This document shows positions 26,426-35,434 of a stretch of 64,000 nucleotides of DNA, in pieces (position 1 is the stretch's first letter; the number at the start of each line of letters is the position of its first letter). Below the pieces are notes generated by a model. It was not told the origin of the DNA, made no database searches, and saw nothing but the letters and a program-made list of their open reading frames with translations. Origin of the DNA: UBA10324 sp038326325 (lineage in GTDB: Bacteria; Bacteroidota; Bacteroidia; Chitinophagales; UBA10324). A program made the position numbers and the translations under genes. The stretch is from NCBI GenBank assembly GCA_038326325.1, contig JBBQJW010000002.1, positions 62,001-126,000 on the forward strand. The letters are read 5' to 3'.

Positions 26426-27542
26426 CTAAAACTGCCGCTGTGGCGGCTCCATTGCAACTGCTGCTGCAAGTCACTGTATCATTATTTATATCGAAGGTTG
26501 CTCGGCGGGCTATATAATTTAAAACCTGGCCATTGGTATCGGTTAGACTAACACTACCTACATAAAATTCATTATTATAAATAGCAATGCAACCTCCTCC
26601 GCTATTAAACTCACTATCATAATAAGAATTCCAATTAACACCATCCCATTTAACTAAGTTGTCATCACTAAATCCTCCTACTGCAAATATTTCATTATTA
26701 TAAATTAAAACCCCATCAACATCTTGAGGAATACCATTTGCGAATGCACCATTTCCGAAGTTATGCCAGCTTGTTCCATCCCACATGGCAATACCGTTTA
26801 CCGTTAATCCTCCAAATGCTCCTGCAAATTCAAAAGAACCAGTGACATACAAATTATTTCCGTCAGCAAAAAGATCATAAACAACTGCACTGTTTCCGGA
26901 ACCACCTGGATTAAAAACGCCATTTCCTATTGAGTGCCAATTGCTGCCATCCCACATTGCGAGATTATTCATGGTATCTGCTCCGGCAAGTTTAAAATAT
27001 CCGCCCACAACCAGATTTCCCTGATACTCTGTTATGGCATCAACATAACAAGGAATTCCAATTTGGCCAATGCCCGGACCCAAAGTATCCCAACTTGAGC
27101 CGTTCCATTTTGCTATGTGATGAACAGGGGTTGTATCCTGGTAAAAAAAATCACCCCCTGCGTATAATTCTCCGTTAACAACAGCTACCTTATTGACATG
27201 AGCCGAGAATGCGGGAAGCGGTATCCATGTGTTTCCGTTGTATTTATATACTATATCACCTGATGCTGCATAAATATAATTTGAATCTGCGGAGATAGAT
27301 GCTGCATCATCAGGTAAGCCGGCAGGCATGCCTGCCCAGTTTATACCATCCCATTTTGCAATATGAAAACCAAGTACTCCACCTGCATGATGAAAAATAC
27401 CTCCTGCATAAAGTACATGACGAAAAGTATCCGTGTAAAAACAATTTATTCCATCATCCATTCCTCCACCAACTCCCTTCCAATGCTGTGCATTGGCACC
27501 AGACACAAAAAATAAAAGCAGGCAGAAAACAATCTTCTTCAT
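26349..27542 (-). CDS. SprB-repeat T9SS protein, 5' part (frame-disrupted)
   Basis: Signal peptide (MKKIVFCLLLFFVSGANAQ) followed by six or so propeller-like repeats, each with an 'AMWDGSNWHSIGNG'-type strand and 'NLVVGGYF' or 'GELYAGGDFF'. The frame is good up to 'CSSSCNGAATAAVLGVF' (about residue 375). The last 20 or so residues (from 'TRYLFVEQW') are out of frame. Removing one base from the T/A tract at 26416-26421 joins it to 'PDTYLWSNG' in the next ORF, giving a single gene of about 580 codons with propeller, SprB repeats and T9SS tail. Natural frameshift and assembly error cannot be told apart here. Confidence 0.82.
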   Translation of the reverse strand: MKKIVFCLLLFFVSGANAQHWKGVGGGMDDGINCFYTDTFRHVLYAGGIFHHAGGVLGFHIAKWDGINWAGMPAGLPDDAASISADSNYIYAASGDIVYKYNGNTWIPLPAFSAHVNKVAVVNGELYAGGDFFYQDTTPVHHIAKWNGSSWDTLGPGIGQIGIPCYVDAITEYQGNLVVGGYFKLAGADTMNNLAMWDGSNWHSIGNGVFNPGGSGNSAVVYDLFADGNNLYVTGSFEFAGAFGGLTVNGIAMWDGTSWHNFGNGAFANGIPQDVDGVLIYNNEIFAVGGFSDDNLVKWDGVNWNSYYDSEFNSGGGCIAIYNNEFYVGSVSLTDTNGQVLNYIARRATFDINNDTVTCSSSCNGAATAAVLGVFTRYLFVEQWSHHTECNRFVRRN

Positions 27543-27719
27543 TTTATCAGATAAAGATAACTGAATGTGAAGAAGATGGTGAAATAAAAAAATACAGACT
27601 GAAGTAAAAGAGTGCGTAAGCCGGGTTAGCGATTGCAGTGAAAATCATTTTGTGTAATCACAAAATATTGTAACGGAAAGCGCGCTGGTTTTTATAAAAG
27701 CGTTAAGGATAATAAAAAG

Positions 27720-27762
27720 GAGATTGCTTCGTCAGGTGATTACACCCTCCTCGCAATGACGC
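27720..27762. repeat. REP-like imperfect palindrome
   Basis: GAGATTGCTTCGTC on one side and CTCGCAATGACG on the other enclose a short spacer. Sequences of the form 'CGTCATTGCGAG...GAAGCAATCTC' recur as dispersed intergenic palindromes in many bacterial genomes. It is in the roughly 320-base gap between the SprB-repeat gene and the divergent DUF5686 gene; apart from this and one TGTAACA at 27808 I see nothing else in the gap. Confidence 0.6.
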
Positions 27763-27845
27763 GGTAAAAAACCAAACCCCCAATGAATAATTAAATTTTT
27801 TTGATTGTAACATTTCTGTTTGCATATTGGTCTCACTCTAAATTG

Positions 27846-30353
27846 ATGCGAATGGTTTTTACGATGAAGCGGTTGGCTGTAACAGTACTTTTATTTTTTG
27901 CGGTTCCGTATGGAATGTATGCTGCTGTGGTGAGCGGTACCATTAAGGGCGACAACGGCGAGGAGCTTGCTTATGCTACTGTAATTATTAAGGGCACCAC
28001 GCAGGGCGCTACTGCCAACGGCGATGGAAAATATACACTCACGCTCGCGGCGGGCACTTACACGCTCGTGTTTCAGTATGTGGGTTACTCCCCCAAAACA
28101 AAGCAGGTGGAGGTGGGCAGCGCACCTGTAACAGTTGATGTGCAGTTGCAAACGCAGCAGATGGAGCTGAAGGAAATTGTGGTGAACAGCGATGCCGAAG
28201 ACCCCGCTTACCGTGTGATTCGTGCGGCGCAAAAACGGCGCAAGTCGTACCTGACACAGGTAGATGCATACAAGTGCAAGGTGTATATCAAGGGCATTCA
28301 GAAACTCGACAGCATTCCGAAACACATTATGGGTTTGAGTGCCGATAAACTCGGGCTCGATTCGTCGATGCTCGGAATTGTTTATCTGAGCGAGTCGGAG
28401 AGCGAGTATAATTTTAAACAGCCCGACCGTGTGCGCGAAATTATGTTTTCGTCGAAGGTGAGCGGCGACAATAAAGCTTTCAGTTGGAACCAGGCGAGTG
28501 ATTTTGATTTTAACTTTTATAAAAATCTATTAGACATCGGTTCGCTGAGCGACCGTGGTTTCGTTTCGCCCATATCGGAGAGCGCTATGCTTTATTATAA
28601 GTATAAATTGGTGGGTACTTTTTATGAGAATAACGAACTGGTAAATAAAATTCAGGTGATACCGCGGCGCCGGAGCGACCCTGTGTTCGGCGGTTACATT
28701 TATATAGTTGAAGATTCGTGGCGCATACACAGCACTGATATGATGTTGACCAAGGATGCCAATATTGATTTTGTGGATTCGCTGGAGGTGAAGCAGATTT
28801 TTTCGAGTGTAACAGATTCGGTTTACCTACCCATCAACCAGACTTTTGTTTTTCAGTTTACGGCTTTCGGTATTAAGGGAAACGGGCAGTTCATTGGCTC
28901 GTTCACGAACTATAATGTCAATCCTGATTTTCCGAAGAAATTTTTTAAAGGGGAAACGCTGAAGGTGAATGACGATTCGAATAAAAAAGATTCGTTGTAC
29001 TGGGCTGTGAATCGCCCCATACCACTCACGCAGGAAGAGATGGCTGATTACAGGAAGAAAGACAGTCTGGCGAAATTGCAAACCTCGAAACCGTATCTTG
29101 ATTCGCTCGACCGCAAGCGAAATAAATTCGGACCCGGCGATTTAATAACCGGATACAATCACTATCGCCGCGCTACTAAAACGGGTTGGGGTGTGGGTTC
29201 GGCGCTTACCTTTTTAAACTTTAACACGGTGCAGGGTTTTGCTCCCGAACTTCATTTGTTCAGAAATAAAGATTGGGAAGACAATCGCAGGTTCAATGTT
29301 TCTGTTACAGGTCAGTACGGATTCAGTAATAATCGCGCAGGTGTAACAGGTCGCGTGTCGTATCTGTACAAGCCGGTGCGCTTCCGACGGTTTACTCTTG
29401 AGGGCGGTTCGTTTGTAAAGCAGATAAATGAAGCGAATCCGATTAATGGTTTAGTGAATTCGGGCTACACGCTTTTTTATGAGCAGAATTTTATGAAACT
29501 GTATCAGAATTCGTATGGAAAAGCGAGCTGGAACAGTGAGTTGATAAACGGATTGAAAATGAATGCTTCAGTTTCGTACAATCATCGCGAGCCATTGGTG
29601 AATACGAATAACTTTTCGTTTAACGACCGTGAGGGAAATGATTTTACTCCGAACTATCCTTTCTCGTTGGTGCCGTTTGCGAACTTCACCACTTATAATG
29701 CGCTCATCACTTCGTTCAACTTCACCATTAATTTTAAGCAGCAGTACTACACCCGTCCGTATGAGAAAGTGATTGTGGGAAGCAAGTACCCGACTTTGAA
29801 AATAAAATATAATCGTGGATGGAATGTGCTGAACAGCACAGTGAATTTTGATCAGGTGGAAGCCGAAGTGAGCGATGAGTTTAAACTCGGCTTGCTTGGT
29901 AAATCAACTTACAGTTTAAGTGCGGGTATGTTTCTGAATAATAAATCTGTTGGCGATGTGGAGCTGAAACATTTCCATGGCAACCAAACTATTTTCGGTC
30001 AAAGCGATCACCTTCATGCTTTTCAGTTGCTGCCTTACTATGCTATTAATACCAATGGAAAATTAATTAGCGTGAGCACCAACCAGTGGTATGCCGAAGG
30101 TCATTTCGAACATCACTTCAATGGTTTTATTCTGAATAAATTTCCGTTGCTGCGCAAACTCAAGTGGTACGAAGTGGCGAGTGCGCATTACCTTATTACT
30201 CCCGACATTCGTTACGCTGAGCTTGATTTGGGAATCGAGCACATTTTAAAAATCATCCGTGTGGATTGGGTGAACTCTTTCAGCAACGAGTTGAAACTTA
30301 AATCGGGTTTCTTAATCGGGATTGATTTGGGTGGGGCTATTCAGTTTGATTAA
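27846..30353 (+). CDS. DUF5686 / carboxypeptidase-regulatory-like outer-membrane protein
   Basis: About 835 aa. The start is taken at 27846; an ATG at 27864 (MKRLAVTVLLFFAVPYGMYAA) gives the cleanest signal peptide, and the frame is open back to 27801. Residues 25-110 are a CarboxypepD_reg-like domain ('VVSGTIKGDNGEELAYATV', 'VFQYVGYSPKTKQV'). The long remainder matches the DUF5686 family, with 'AQKRRKSYL', 'YKCKVYIKG' and late beta-barrel strands ('YLITPDIRYAELDLGIEHI', 'LIGIDLGGAIQFD'). Probably an outer-membrane barrel with a periplasmic plug-like domain. Base use (many CTC, CGC, GCG codons) is visibly more GC-rich than its neighbours. Followed after 6 bases by a T9SS gene. Confidence 0.87.
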   Translation: MRMVFTMKRLAVTVLLFFAVPYGMYAAVVSGTIKGDNGEELAYATVIIKGTTQGATANGDGKYTLTLAAGTYTLVFQYVGYSPKTKQVEVGSAPVTVDVQLQTQQMELKEIVVNSDAEDPAYRVIRAAQKRRKSYLTQVDAYKCKVYIKGIQKLDSIPKHIMGLSADKLGLDSSMLGIVYLSESESEYNFKQPDRVREIMFSSKVSGDNKAFSWNQASDFDFNFYKNLLDIGSLSDRGFVSPISESAMLYYKYKLVGTFYENNELVNKIQVIPRRRSDPVFGGYIYIVEDSWRIHSTDMMLTKDANIDFVDSLEVKQIFSSVTDSVYLPINQTFVFQFTAFGIKGNGQFIGSFTNYNVNPDFPKKFFKGETLKVNDDSNKKDSLYWAVNRPIPLTQEEMADYRKKDSLAKLQTSKPYLDSLDRKRNKFGPGDLITGYNHYRRATKTGWGVGSALTFLNFNTVQGFAPELHLFRNKDWEDNRRFNVSVTGQYGFSNNRAGVTGRVSYLYKPVRFRRFTLEGGSFVKQINEANPINGLVNSGYTLFYEQNFMKLYQNSYGKASWNSELINGLKMNASVSYNHREPLVNTNNFSFNDREGNDFTPNYPFSLVPFANFTTYNALITSFNFTINFKQQYYTRPYEKVIVGSKYPTLKIKYNRGWNVLNSTVNFDQVEAEVSDEFKLGLLGKSTYSLSAGMFLNNKSVGDVELKHFHGNQTIFGQSDHLHAFQLLPYYAINTNGKLISVSTNQWYAEGHFEHHFNGFILNKFPLLRKLKWYEVASAHYLITPDIRYAELDLGIEHILKIIRVDWVNSFSNELKLKSGFLIGIDLGGAIQFD

Positions 30354-30359
30354 TGTTAA

Positions 30360-31331
30360 ATGAAGAAGTTTTTTCTGTTACATGCTTTTGTTTTTGCAAT
30401 TTCTTTTTGTGAAGGGCAGAATCTTGTGCCGAATGGAAGTTTTGAGGAGACTGTTGCATGTCCAGATCTTTTAGGTCAAGCTTTTAATGCGTTAGGATGG
30501 AATGCATCCTGGAATACTCCTGATTATTTTAATGCTTGTGCAGATAGTGGGATTGTTAGTGTTCCTTATAATCAGATTGGATTTCAGTATGCGTCATTTG
30601 GAAATGGATATGTTGGACTTGCAGCTATTATCCCTGTTGGGGGAAATATTAACGCAAGAGAAATTATTGGTAGACAGCTTTCAAATCCTTTAATTCCTAA
30701 CACAAAATATTATGTAAGTTTTAAATTATCCCTCGCAGATAGTTCCATTTTTGCTTGTGATAAAGTAGGGCTTTCTTTTTCTACTGTGCCTTTTTATGAT
30801 GATTCAATTTCGACAACTTTGATTAATAATCATTCTACTGTTTATTCATCAGCAATAATTTATGAAACAGAAAATTGGGTTACAATTTCTGGAAATTTCA
30901 TTGCTGATTCTGCATATGACTATGTAATGCTTGGTAATTTTTTCACAGATAGTAATACGGATTTCGACAGCAGCCTTTCTCACCCAATTACTTTTTATTC
31001 TTTTGCATATTATTATATTGATGATGTCTGTGTTTCTTCTGACTCACTTGAATGTGATTTGGCAAACTCAATTGATGCCATCAAAACAAAAGGCAGTCTT
31101 TCTGTTTATCCCAATCCTGCAAATGATTTTATAACTGTTCAATTCAATACTGTTACAGCAGCAAGCATTACACTTTATAATTCTTTAGGGCAAGTAGTTT
31201 ATGCGCGCAATACAGCAAAACCATTTGCAAATTATAAAATAGATGTGAGCGGCATTCCCCAAGGAATGTATTTCCTGCAAATGAAAAATAGAAGAGAAAC
31301 TTTGCAGCAGAAGGTTTTAATCAGTCACTGA
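30360..31331 (+). CDS. T9SS-sorted secreted protein with N-terminal 'PNGSFE' module
   Basis: 323 aa. Signal peptide (residues 1-19), then 'QNLVPNGSFEETVACPDL', the opening of a carbohydrate-binding-like jelly-roll often found in Bacteroidota surface proteins, with 'YYVSFKLSLADSS' and 'YYYIDDVCVSSD' closing it. The C-terminal 80 residues are a T9SS sorting domain ('LSVYPNPANDFI', 'IPQGMYFLQMKN'). Starts 6 bases after the DUF5686 gene and is probably co-transcribed. Its codon use returns to the AT-rich style of the region. Its end overlaps the convergent glycosyltransferase gene by 15 bases. Confidence 0.87.
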   Translation: MKKFFLLHAFVFAISFCEGQNLVPNGSFEETVACPDLLGQAFNALGWNASWNTPDYFNACADSGIVSVPYNQIGFQYASFGNGYVGLAAIIPVGGNINAREIIGRQLSNPLIPNTKYYVSFKLSLADSSIFACDKVGLSFSTVPFYDDSISTTLINNHSTVYSSAIIYETENWVTISGNFIADSAYDYVMLGNFFTDSNTDFDSSLSHPITFYSFAYYYIDDVCVSSDSLECDLANSIDAIKTKGSLSVYPNPANDFITVQFNTVTAASITLYNSLGQVVYARNTAKPFANYKIDVSGIPQGMYFLQMKNRRETLQQKVLISH

Positions 31332-32894
31332 AGTAGAGTCTGATTGTATTAACGAAATAATCTGTAACACTTTTACATTGTCGTAATCTTCCAGATACTG
31401 AACATTGTATTTTGTTTCGACTTCGGAAATAAAAGCAGATTCATTCACAATTAATTTATCTCCCGGGATTATATCGTTGGTGTTACATAGGGTAAACGGC
31501 TGACTTCCTCCTTTTAACATTGTGAGGAATTTATCCTCCACATTGCAAAGCTTGAGTGTTACATGTTGGTTTTTTTCTTCCAGCATCTTAATGTAGAGAA
31601 TTGTAGTTGCAGGAAAATAATTGTAAACCACTTTAGCTCCGTCAATATTTTTATCGTGTGTTACAGCACGGTTCAGGTAATTCGGAATATCGTAGACCCA
31701 CTTGTTCCACGATATTTCTTCGTAATTAAAAATGTTTTGAATGGTTTGTGTGTAAGGTGTTACAAATAATAAAAACAAAGCAACAAAAGCCACAACGGGA
31801 AACTTTAACCCCCGATTCAATCCCTCATGATTGCGAATCGCATTGTAAAACCAACTCAGAAAAACTCCAACAATTAATGCAAGCAATGGAAACAGTGGTG
31901 CATCGTACCAGTTAATTTTTGTTTGAGCAGAAGAGATGACGAATAAATATTCGGCACTCACTAGCAACAGGAACCAGCAAAGGTTTTTTAATCGCTTATC
32001 CATTTGCACCAATCCGATAATAATTCCGCAAGGAACAAAAAGATACCATCTGCTAAAGTCTTCGTTAATGAGAATGTTCAGATAAAAAGTAAACGAGCCG
32101 CGATGGCCGTCAATCGGTTGGTTGAATCTTCCACCACCTTCCATATTCCAAAAGGCATTCAGAAAACCCGGGCTTAGTATTTCACGCAATAAGAAATATC
32201 CAAACACAAAAAGAGAAAACAGTATTGCGCCGGTATAAAAATTCTTTTGTTTCAAAACGAAAAGAAATTTCTTTCGGGCGAGTGAATAAATTAAAAGTGC
32301 CGGAAGAAAAATCAATCCCTGCAATCCTTTAGCTAATGCAGCAAGTGTTACAGCAATAAAAAAGTAAAGCAGAAATTTCTTAGCGCGGTTTAAGTTTTCT
32401 GTTTCAATAAAAATAAAAAAGCAAAGCAGGTAAGTGGTAGTGAGCAACACAAGTAATGAATCATAATCACCAGTGCGTGTAACATGATTGGCAATATAAC
32501 CACCCGTAGTAATCAAAACCAATACTGAAATAAAACCGAGTTCGATTCTTTTTAAATATTTAAAACAGAAAATAAAAATGACGGCGCAGGTTGCAAATGC
32601 CGCCATTGCAGATGGAAGCCGAACAGATAATTCGTTCAAACCAAACAGGCGAATACATACTGCTTGCAACCAAATCATGAGTGGGGGTTTTGTGCTCCAC
32701 AAATCGGGCTGGCCATTGTATGAAACCACAATCCAATTACCACCATGCGCCATTTCGTAAGCACTTAATGCAAGTCGCGATTCATCCCAGATCCGGAAAG
32801 GAATATTTGTTAAGTGAAGAAAAATAGGGAAGTAGCAGAGCACCGCAAGCAACACGATAACCAGTAACTCTGTAATTCTTTTGTTAGAAAGCAA
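31317..32894 (-). CDS. Family-39 (ArnT/PMT-like) membrane glycosyltransferase
   Basis: 525 aa with about 11 hydrophobic segments. The first periplasmic loop carries 'FRIWDESRLALSAYEMAHGGNW', in which 'DE' is the acidic pair conserved in GT39 and GT83 enzymes, and 'WSTKPPLMIWLQAV' matches the 'KPPL' lipid-donor motif. Such enzymes transfer a sugar from a polyprenyl-phosphate carrier to lipid A or protein on the periplasmic side. It is the last gene of the minus-strand run after the three Kelch proteins (55 bases between), so co-expression is possible. Acceptor unknown. Confidence 0.87.
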   Translation of the reverse strand: MLSNKRITELLVIVLLAVLCYFPIFLHLTNIPFRIWDESRLALSAYEMAHGGNWIVVSYNGQPDLWSTKPPLMIWLQAVCIRLFGLNELSVRLPSAMAAFATCAVIFIFCFKYLKRIELGFISVLVLITTGGYIANHVTRTGDYDSLLVLLTTTYLLCFFIFIETENLNRAKKFLLYFFIAVTLAALAKGLQGLIFLPALLIYSLARKKFLFVLKQKNFYTGAILFSLFVFGYFLLREILSPGFLNAFWNMEGGGRFNQPIDGHRGSFTFYLNILINEDFSRWYLFVPCGIIIGLVQMDKRLKNLCWFLLLVSAEYLFVISSAQTKINWYDAPLFPLLALIVGVFLSWFYNAIRNHEGLNRGLKFPVVAFVALFLLFVTPYTQTIQNIFNYEEISWNKWVYDIPNYLNRAVTHDKNIDGAKVVYNYFPATTILYIKMLEEKNQHVTLKLCNVEDKFLTMLKGGSQPFTLCNTNDIIPGDKLIVNESAFISEVETKYNVQYLEDYDNVKVLQIISLIQSDSTSVTD

Positions 32895-32948
32895 TGAGAA
32901 AAGTTTAGGACGAAAAGTAAAAGAAATAGTATTCTGAAGGGCTTTGTT

Positions 32949-34151
32949 TTATTTCACTACCACTAACTTGCCTTCAGCAACCGCTTTGTTTTCGGCAGTG
33001 ATCTGATAAAAATAAATTCCGGAAGGAAGAGAAGAAGTGTTACACCGCAAGGCATTTTGCGTTGCATCCAATTTCATATTCATCCATTGTTTTCCATTCA
33101 AATCATAAAGCAAGAAAAAATAATTGTGATTTTGATGAAGTGAATACCGAACTGTGAAATCTGTTACAGCAGGGTTCGGGTAAATGGAAATTGCTTTCTC
33201 GTTAGCAACAATTTCATTCGCATCATCATTCAACGCGGCATAGTAATAAGTGTCTTTCAGATAAAGGGAATCGTAACCAAAGCCAACATAAGCTCGTGTA
33301 GGAAACGCAAAAGCAATGGCGCCGCTTCGCGCAGCGGCGGGCAATGAATCAAACGGCGACCATGTATCCGACGCGGTATCGTATCGCATAAAATCATTTC
33401 TGAACTGAAAGGCAGTATCATATCCTAAACCAACAATCCCTTTTCCTTCAAGTGTAAACGCAACACAACTGCTTCGCGGGCTTCCTGCAAAATCTGCTTT
33501 CTGAATCCAGTTGTCAGCAAGTGCATCATACTGCCGGCAGCCATTTGTTAAAACACCTTTATCGCCATTCACAACAAATGCTTTATCGCCAATCACAAAT
33601 ACGGAAGCGAGTTTTAATCCTGTACTGTCGAAATCATTTTTTTGCATCCATGAATTTGTTGTGTCGGTATATTGCCAGATATCTTTTTTATATCCCAAAC
33701 TTGAATACCCTAAACCAACATATCCATGATTGTTTACAGCAAAAGCAATTGCAGAGTGGCGACCTTCGGTTGGTAAATCTGCCGCCTGCGACCAGGTAAG
33801 TGTAACAGAATTGAATTTCCACAAATCACTTCCATAAGTACTTAATCCGCTGCCTGTTCCTACATATGCATTTGTGCCAAGCACAAAACTCACAGCGGCG
33901 CTTCTTGGAAATCCAAGAAAGTCGGGAGCGTTGTACCATTGATTGGTAGCTTTATAAAAAATATAAAACGATTTTTTAAAATTCACTCCATCGTATCCCA
34001 AACCAACAAACGCTTCATCACCAATAACAAATGAAGTACATGAACTGCGACCTGTATTTGGAAACCACGGAGCTAATGTCCAATGGGGGAGAGATGAAGT
34101 GCCGGAAGAAATGCCGATGACTAAAACAATTGCGCAAAATATTTTCCTCAC
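32949..34151 (-). CDS. Kelch-repeat T9SS protein (third of three)
   Basis: 400 aa. Signal peptide, then six Kelch-type blades (each 'F.IG...YVGLGYD', then 'YD...W', then 'DFPG.PR'), forming a six-bladed propeller. It ends with a T9SS sorting domain ('ISIYPNPAVTDF', 'LPSGIYFYQITAEN', 'KLVVVK'). The start overlaps the stop of the upstream Kelch gene by four bases (ATGA), indicating translational coupling. Kelch propellers usually bind proteins or sugars; the ligand is unknown. Confidence 0.9.
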   Translation of the reverse strand: MRKIFCAIVLVIGISSGTSSLPHWTLAPWFPNTGRSSCTSFVIGDEAFVGLGYDGVNFKKSFYIFYKATNQWYNAPDFLGFPRSAAVSFVLGTNAYVGTGSGLSTYGSDLWKFNSVTLTWSQAADLPTEGRHSAIAFAVNNHGYVGLGYSSLGYKKDIWQYTDTTNSWMQKNDFDSTGLKLASVFVIGDKAFVVNGDKGVLTNGCRQYDALADNWIQKADFAGSPRSSCVAFTLEGKGIVGLGYDTAFQFRNDFMRYDTASDTWSPFDSLPAAARSGAIAFAFPTRAYVGFGYDSLYLKDTYYYAALNDDANEIVANEKAISIYPNPAVTDFTVRYSLHQNHNYFFLLYDLNGKQWMNMKLDATQNALRCNTSSLPSGIYFYQITAENKAVAEGKLVVVK

Positions 34152-35425
34152 AATACAATCAGTTTTTGAACGGGTGAAACAACATCAGGTGTAACAGATT
34201 TTAATTGAATGAAGTATTCACCGCTTGCTTTGAAAATTTCAGAAGAGATAAAAATATTCTTGTCGGAGCTATTGAACTGCTGTAACAGTCTTCCTGAAGC
34301 ATCAAAAATGTTAACCGAAAAATTTACTTCCGGAATATTTTTCAATTGAACAAATGAATTTAACGACACAATATTCGGATAAATTGAAAATGATTCAGGT
34401 GCTGTAACAGTTTGAGTAGAGTTGATAATATGGGGTTGATATTTCAGTTGCCATAAATCGAGCTTGGTTCCGTTTTCTGATTTCCCGCAACCGAGATAGC
34501 CATATTTTCCCAATGAAAAACCTGTTGCACCACGCCGCCCGCCACCCGGAAACTGATTCATATAACTCCAATGATTATCAGCCGCATTGTAACTCCAGAA
34601 GTCATCGTCGTATCCTCCATCGCTTCCTGATCCTACAATTCCTAAACTATCCATTGTAAATGCAATAGCAGCAATTCTTCCTGTGCCTGGAAAATTTTGT
34701 TTCTGTGCCCATGAATCCAACAAAGGATTATACTCCCACATATCATTGTAGTAATAATTATCGTCGCTGCCTGTGGTGATATAAATTTTATTGCTGACAG
34801 AAAAAGCAACCGCACCATTGCGCCCATAATAATTCGGAAAGTCTGATTTCTGAATCCATGTATCTAACGGCGGGTCGTAAACCCATGTTTGATAATACGG
34901 TATTCCGTAATATCTGCCTGTCATCACATATCCTTTTCCGGCAACTGTTACAGCAACAGCTTTGTAAACTCCGTAAGCCAATCCGCTTCCGTAGTCGGCA
35001 ATTTGTGTCCATGTATTAAAATCGGGATCGTACTTATAAAAATCAACCAGCGTGTTTCCGAAAGCAGATGAATCATCTATACCGGTTCCCACATAAGCAA
35101 AACTGTCAACCACAAACGCAACAGCATCACGGCGGGCTACTCCGGGGAAATTTGCCATCTGTGTCCACGAGTTTGATGTGGTATCATATCTCCACAAATC
35201 ATTTTGCACCAAGTTGATTGAATCGAGTCCTGTTCCTATAAAACCAAATCCATTTATTGAAAAGGAAATGGCGCGGTCGCGCTTGCCGCCGAATGGGAGA
35301 GAGGTTTTCTTAGTCCATATCCAATCTGCAAATACCGAATTCGCAAGCAGTAAAATAAAAGCAAAAGCGAAAATATTTTTAACCAATAGGTTTTTGAATT
35401 TCATATTGTAATTCAGTTTTTTCAT
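34148..35425 (-). CDS. Kelch-repeat T9SS protein (second of three)
   Basis: 425 aa. Signal peptide near residues 1-33 (the 'MKFKNLLVKNIFAF' Met at residue 8 is an alternative start), six Kelch blades ('GFGFIGTGLD', 'DLWRYDTTSNSWTQM', 'FPGVARRDAVAF'), and a T9SS sorting domain ('FSIYPNIVSLN', 'IFDASGRLLQ', 'GEYFIQLKS'). Note 'YPNI' in place of the usual 'YPNP'. Lies 9 bases after the first Kelch gene and overlaps the next by four bases. The three paralogues clearly arose by tandem duplication. Confidence 0.9.
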   Translation of the reverse strand: MKKLNYNMKFKNLLVKNIFAFAFILLLANSVFADWIWTKKTSLPFGGKRDRAISFSINGFGFIGTGLDSINLVQNDLWRYDTTSNSWTQMANFPGVARRDAVAFVVDSFAYVGTGIDDSSAFGNTLVDFYKYDPDFNTWTQIADYGSGLAYGVYKAVAVTVAGKGYVMTGRYYGIPYYQTWVYDPPLDTWIQKSDFPNYYGRNGAVAFSVSNKIYITTGSDDNYYYNDMWEYNPLLDSWAQKQNFPGTGRIAAIAFTMDSLGIVGSGSDGGYDDDFWSYNAADNHWSYMNQFPGGGRRGATGFSLGKYGYLGCGKSENGTKLDLWQLKYQPHIINSTQTVTAPESFSIYPNIVSLNSFVQLKNIPEVNFSVNIFDASGRLLQQFNSSDKNIFISSEIFKASGEYFIQLKSVTPDVVSPVQKLIVL

Positions 35426-35434
35426 TCGAAGAAA

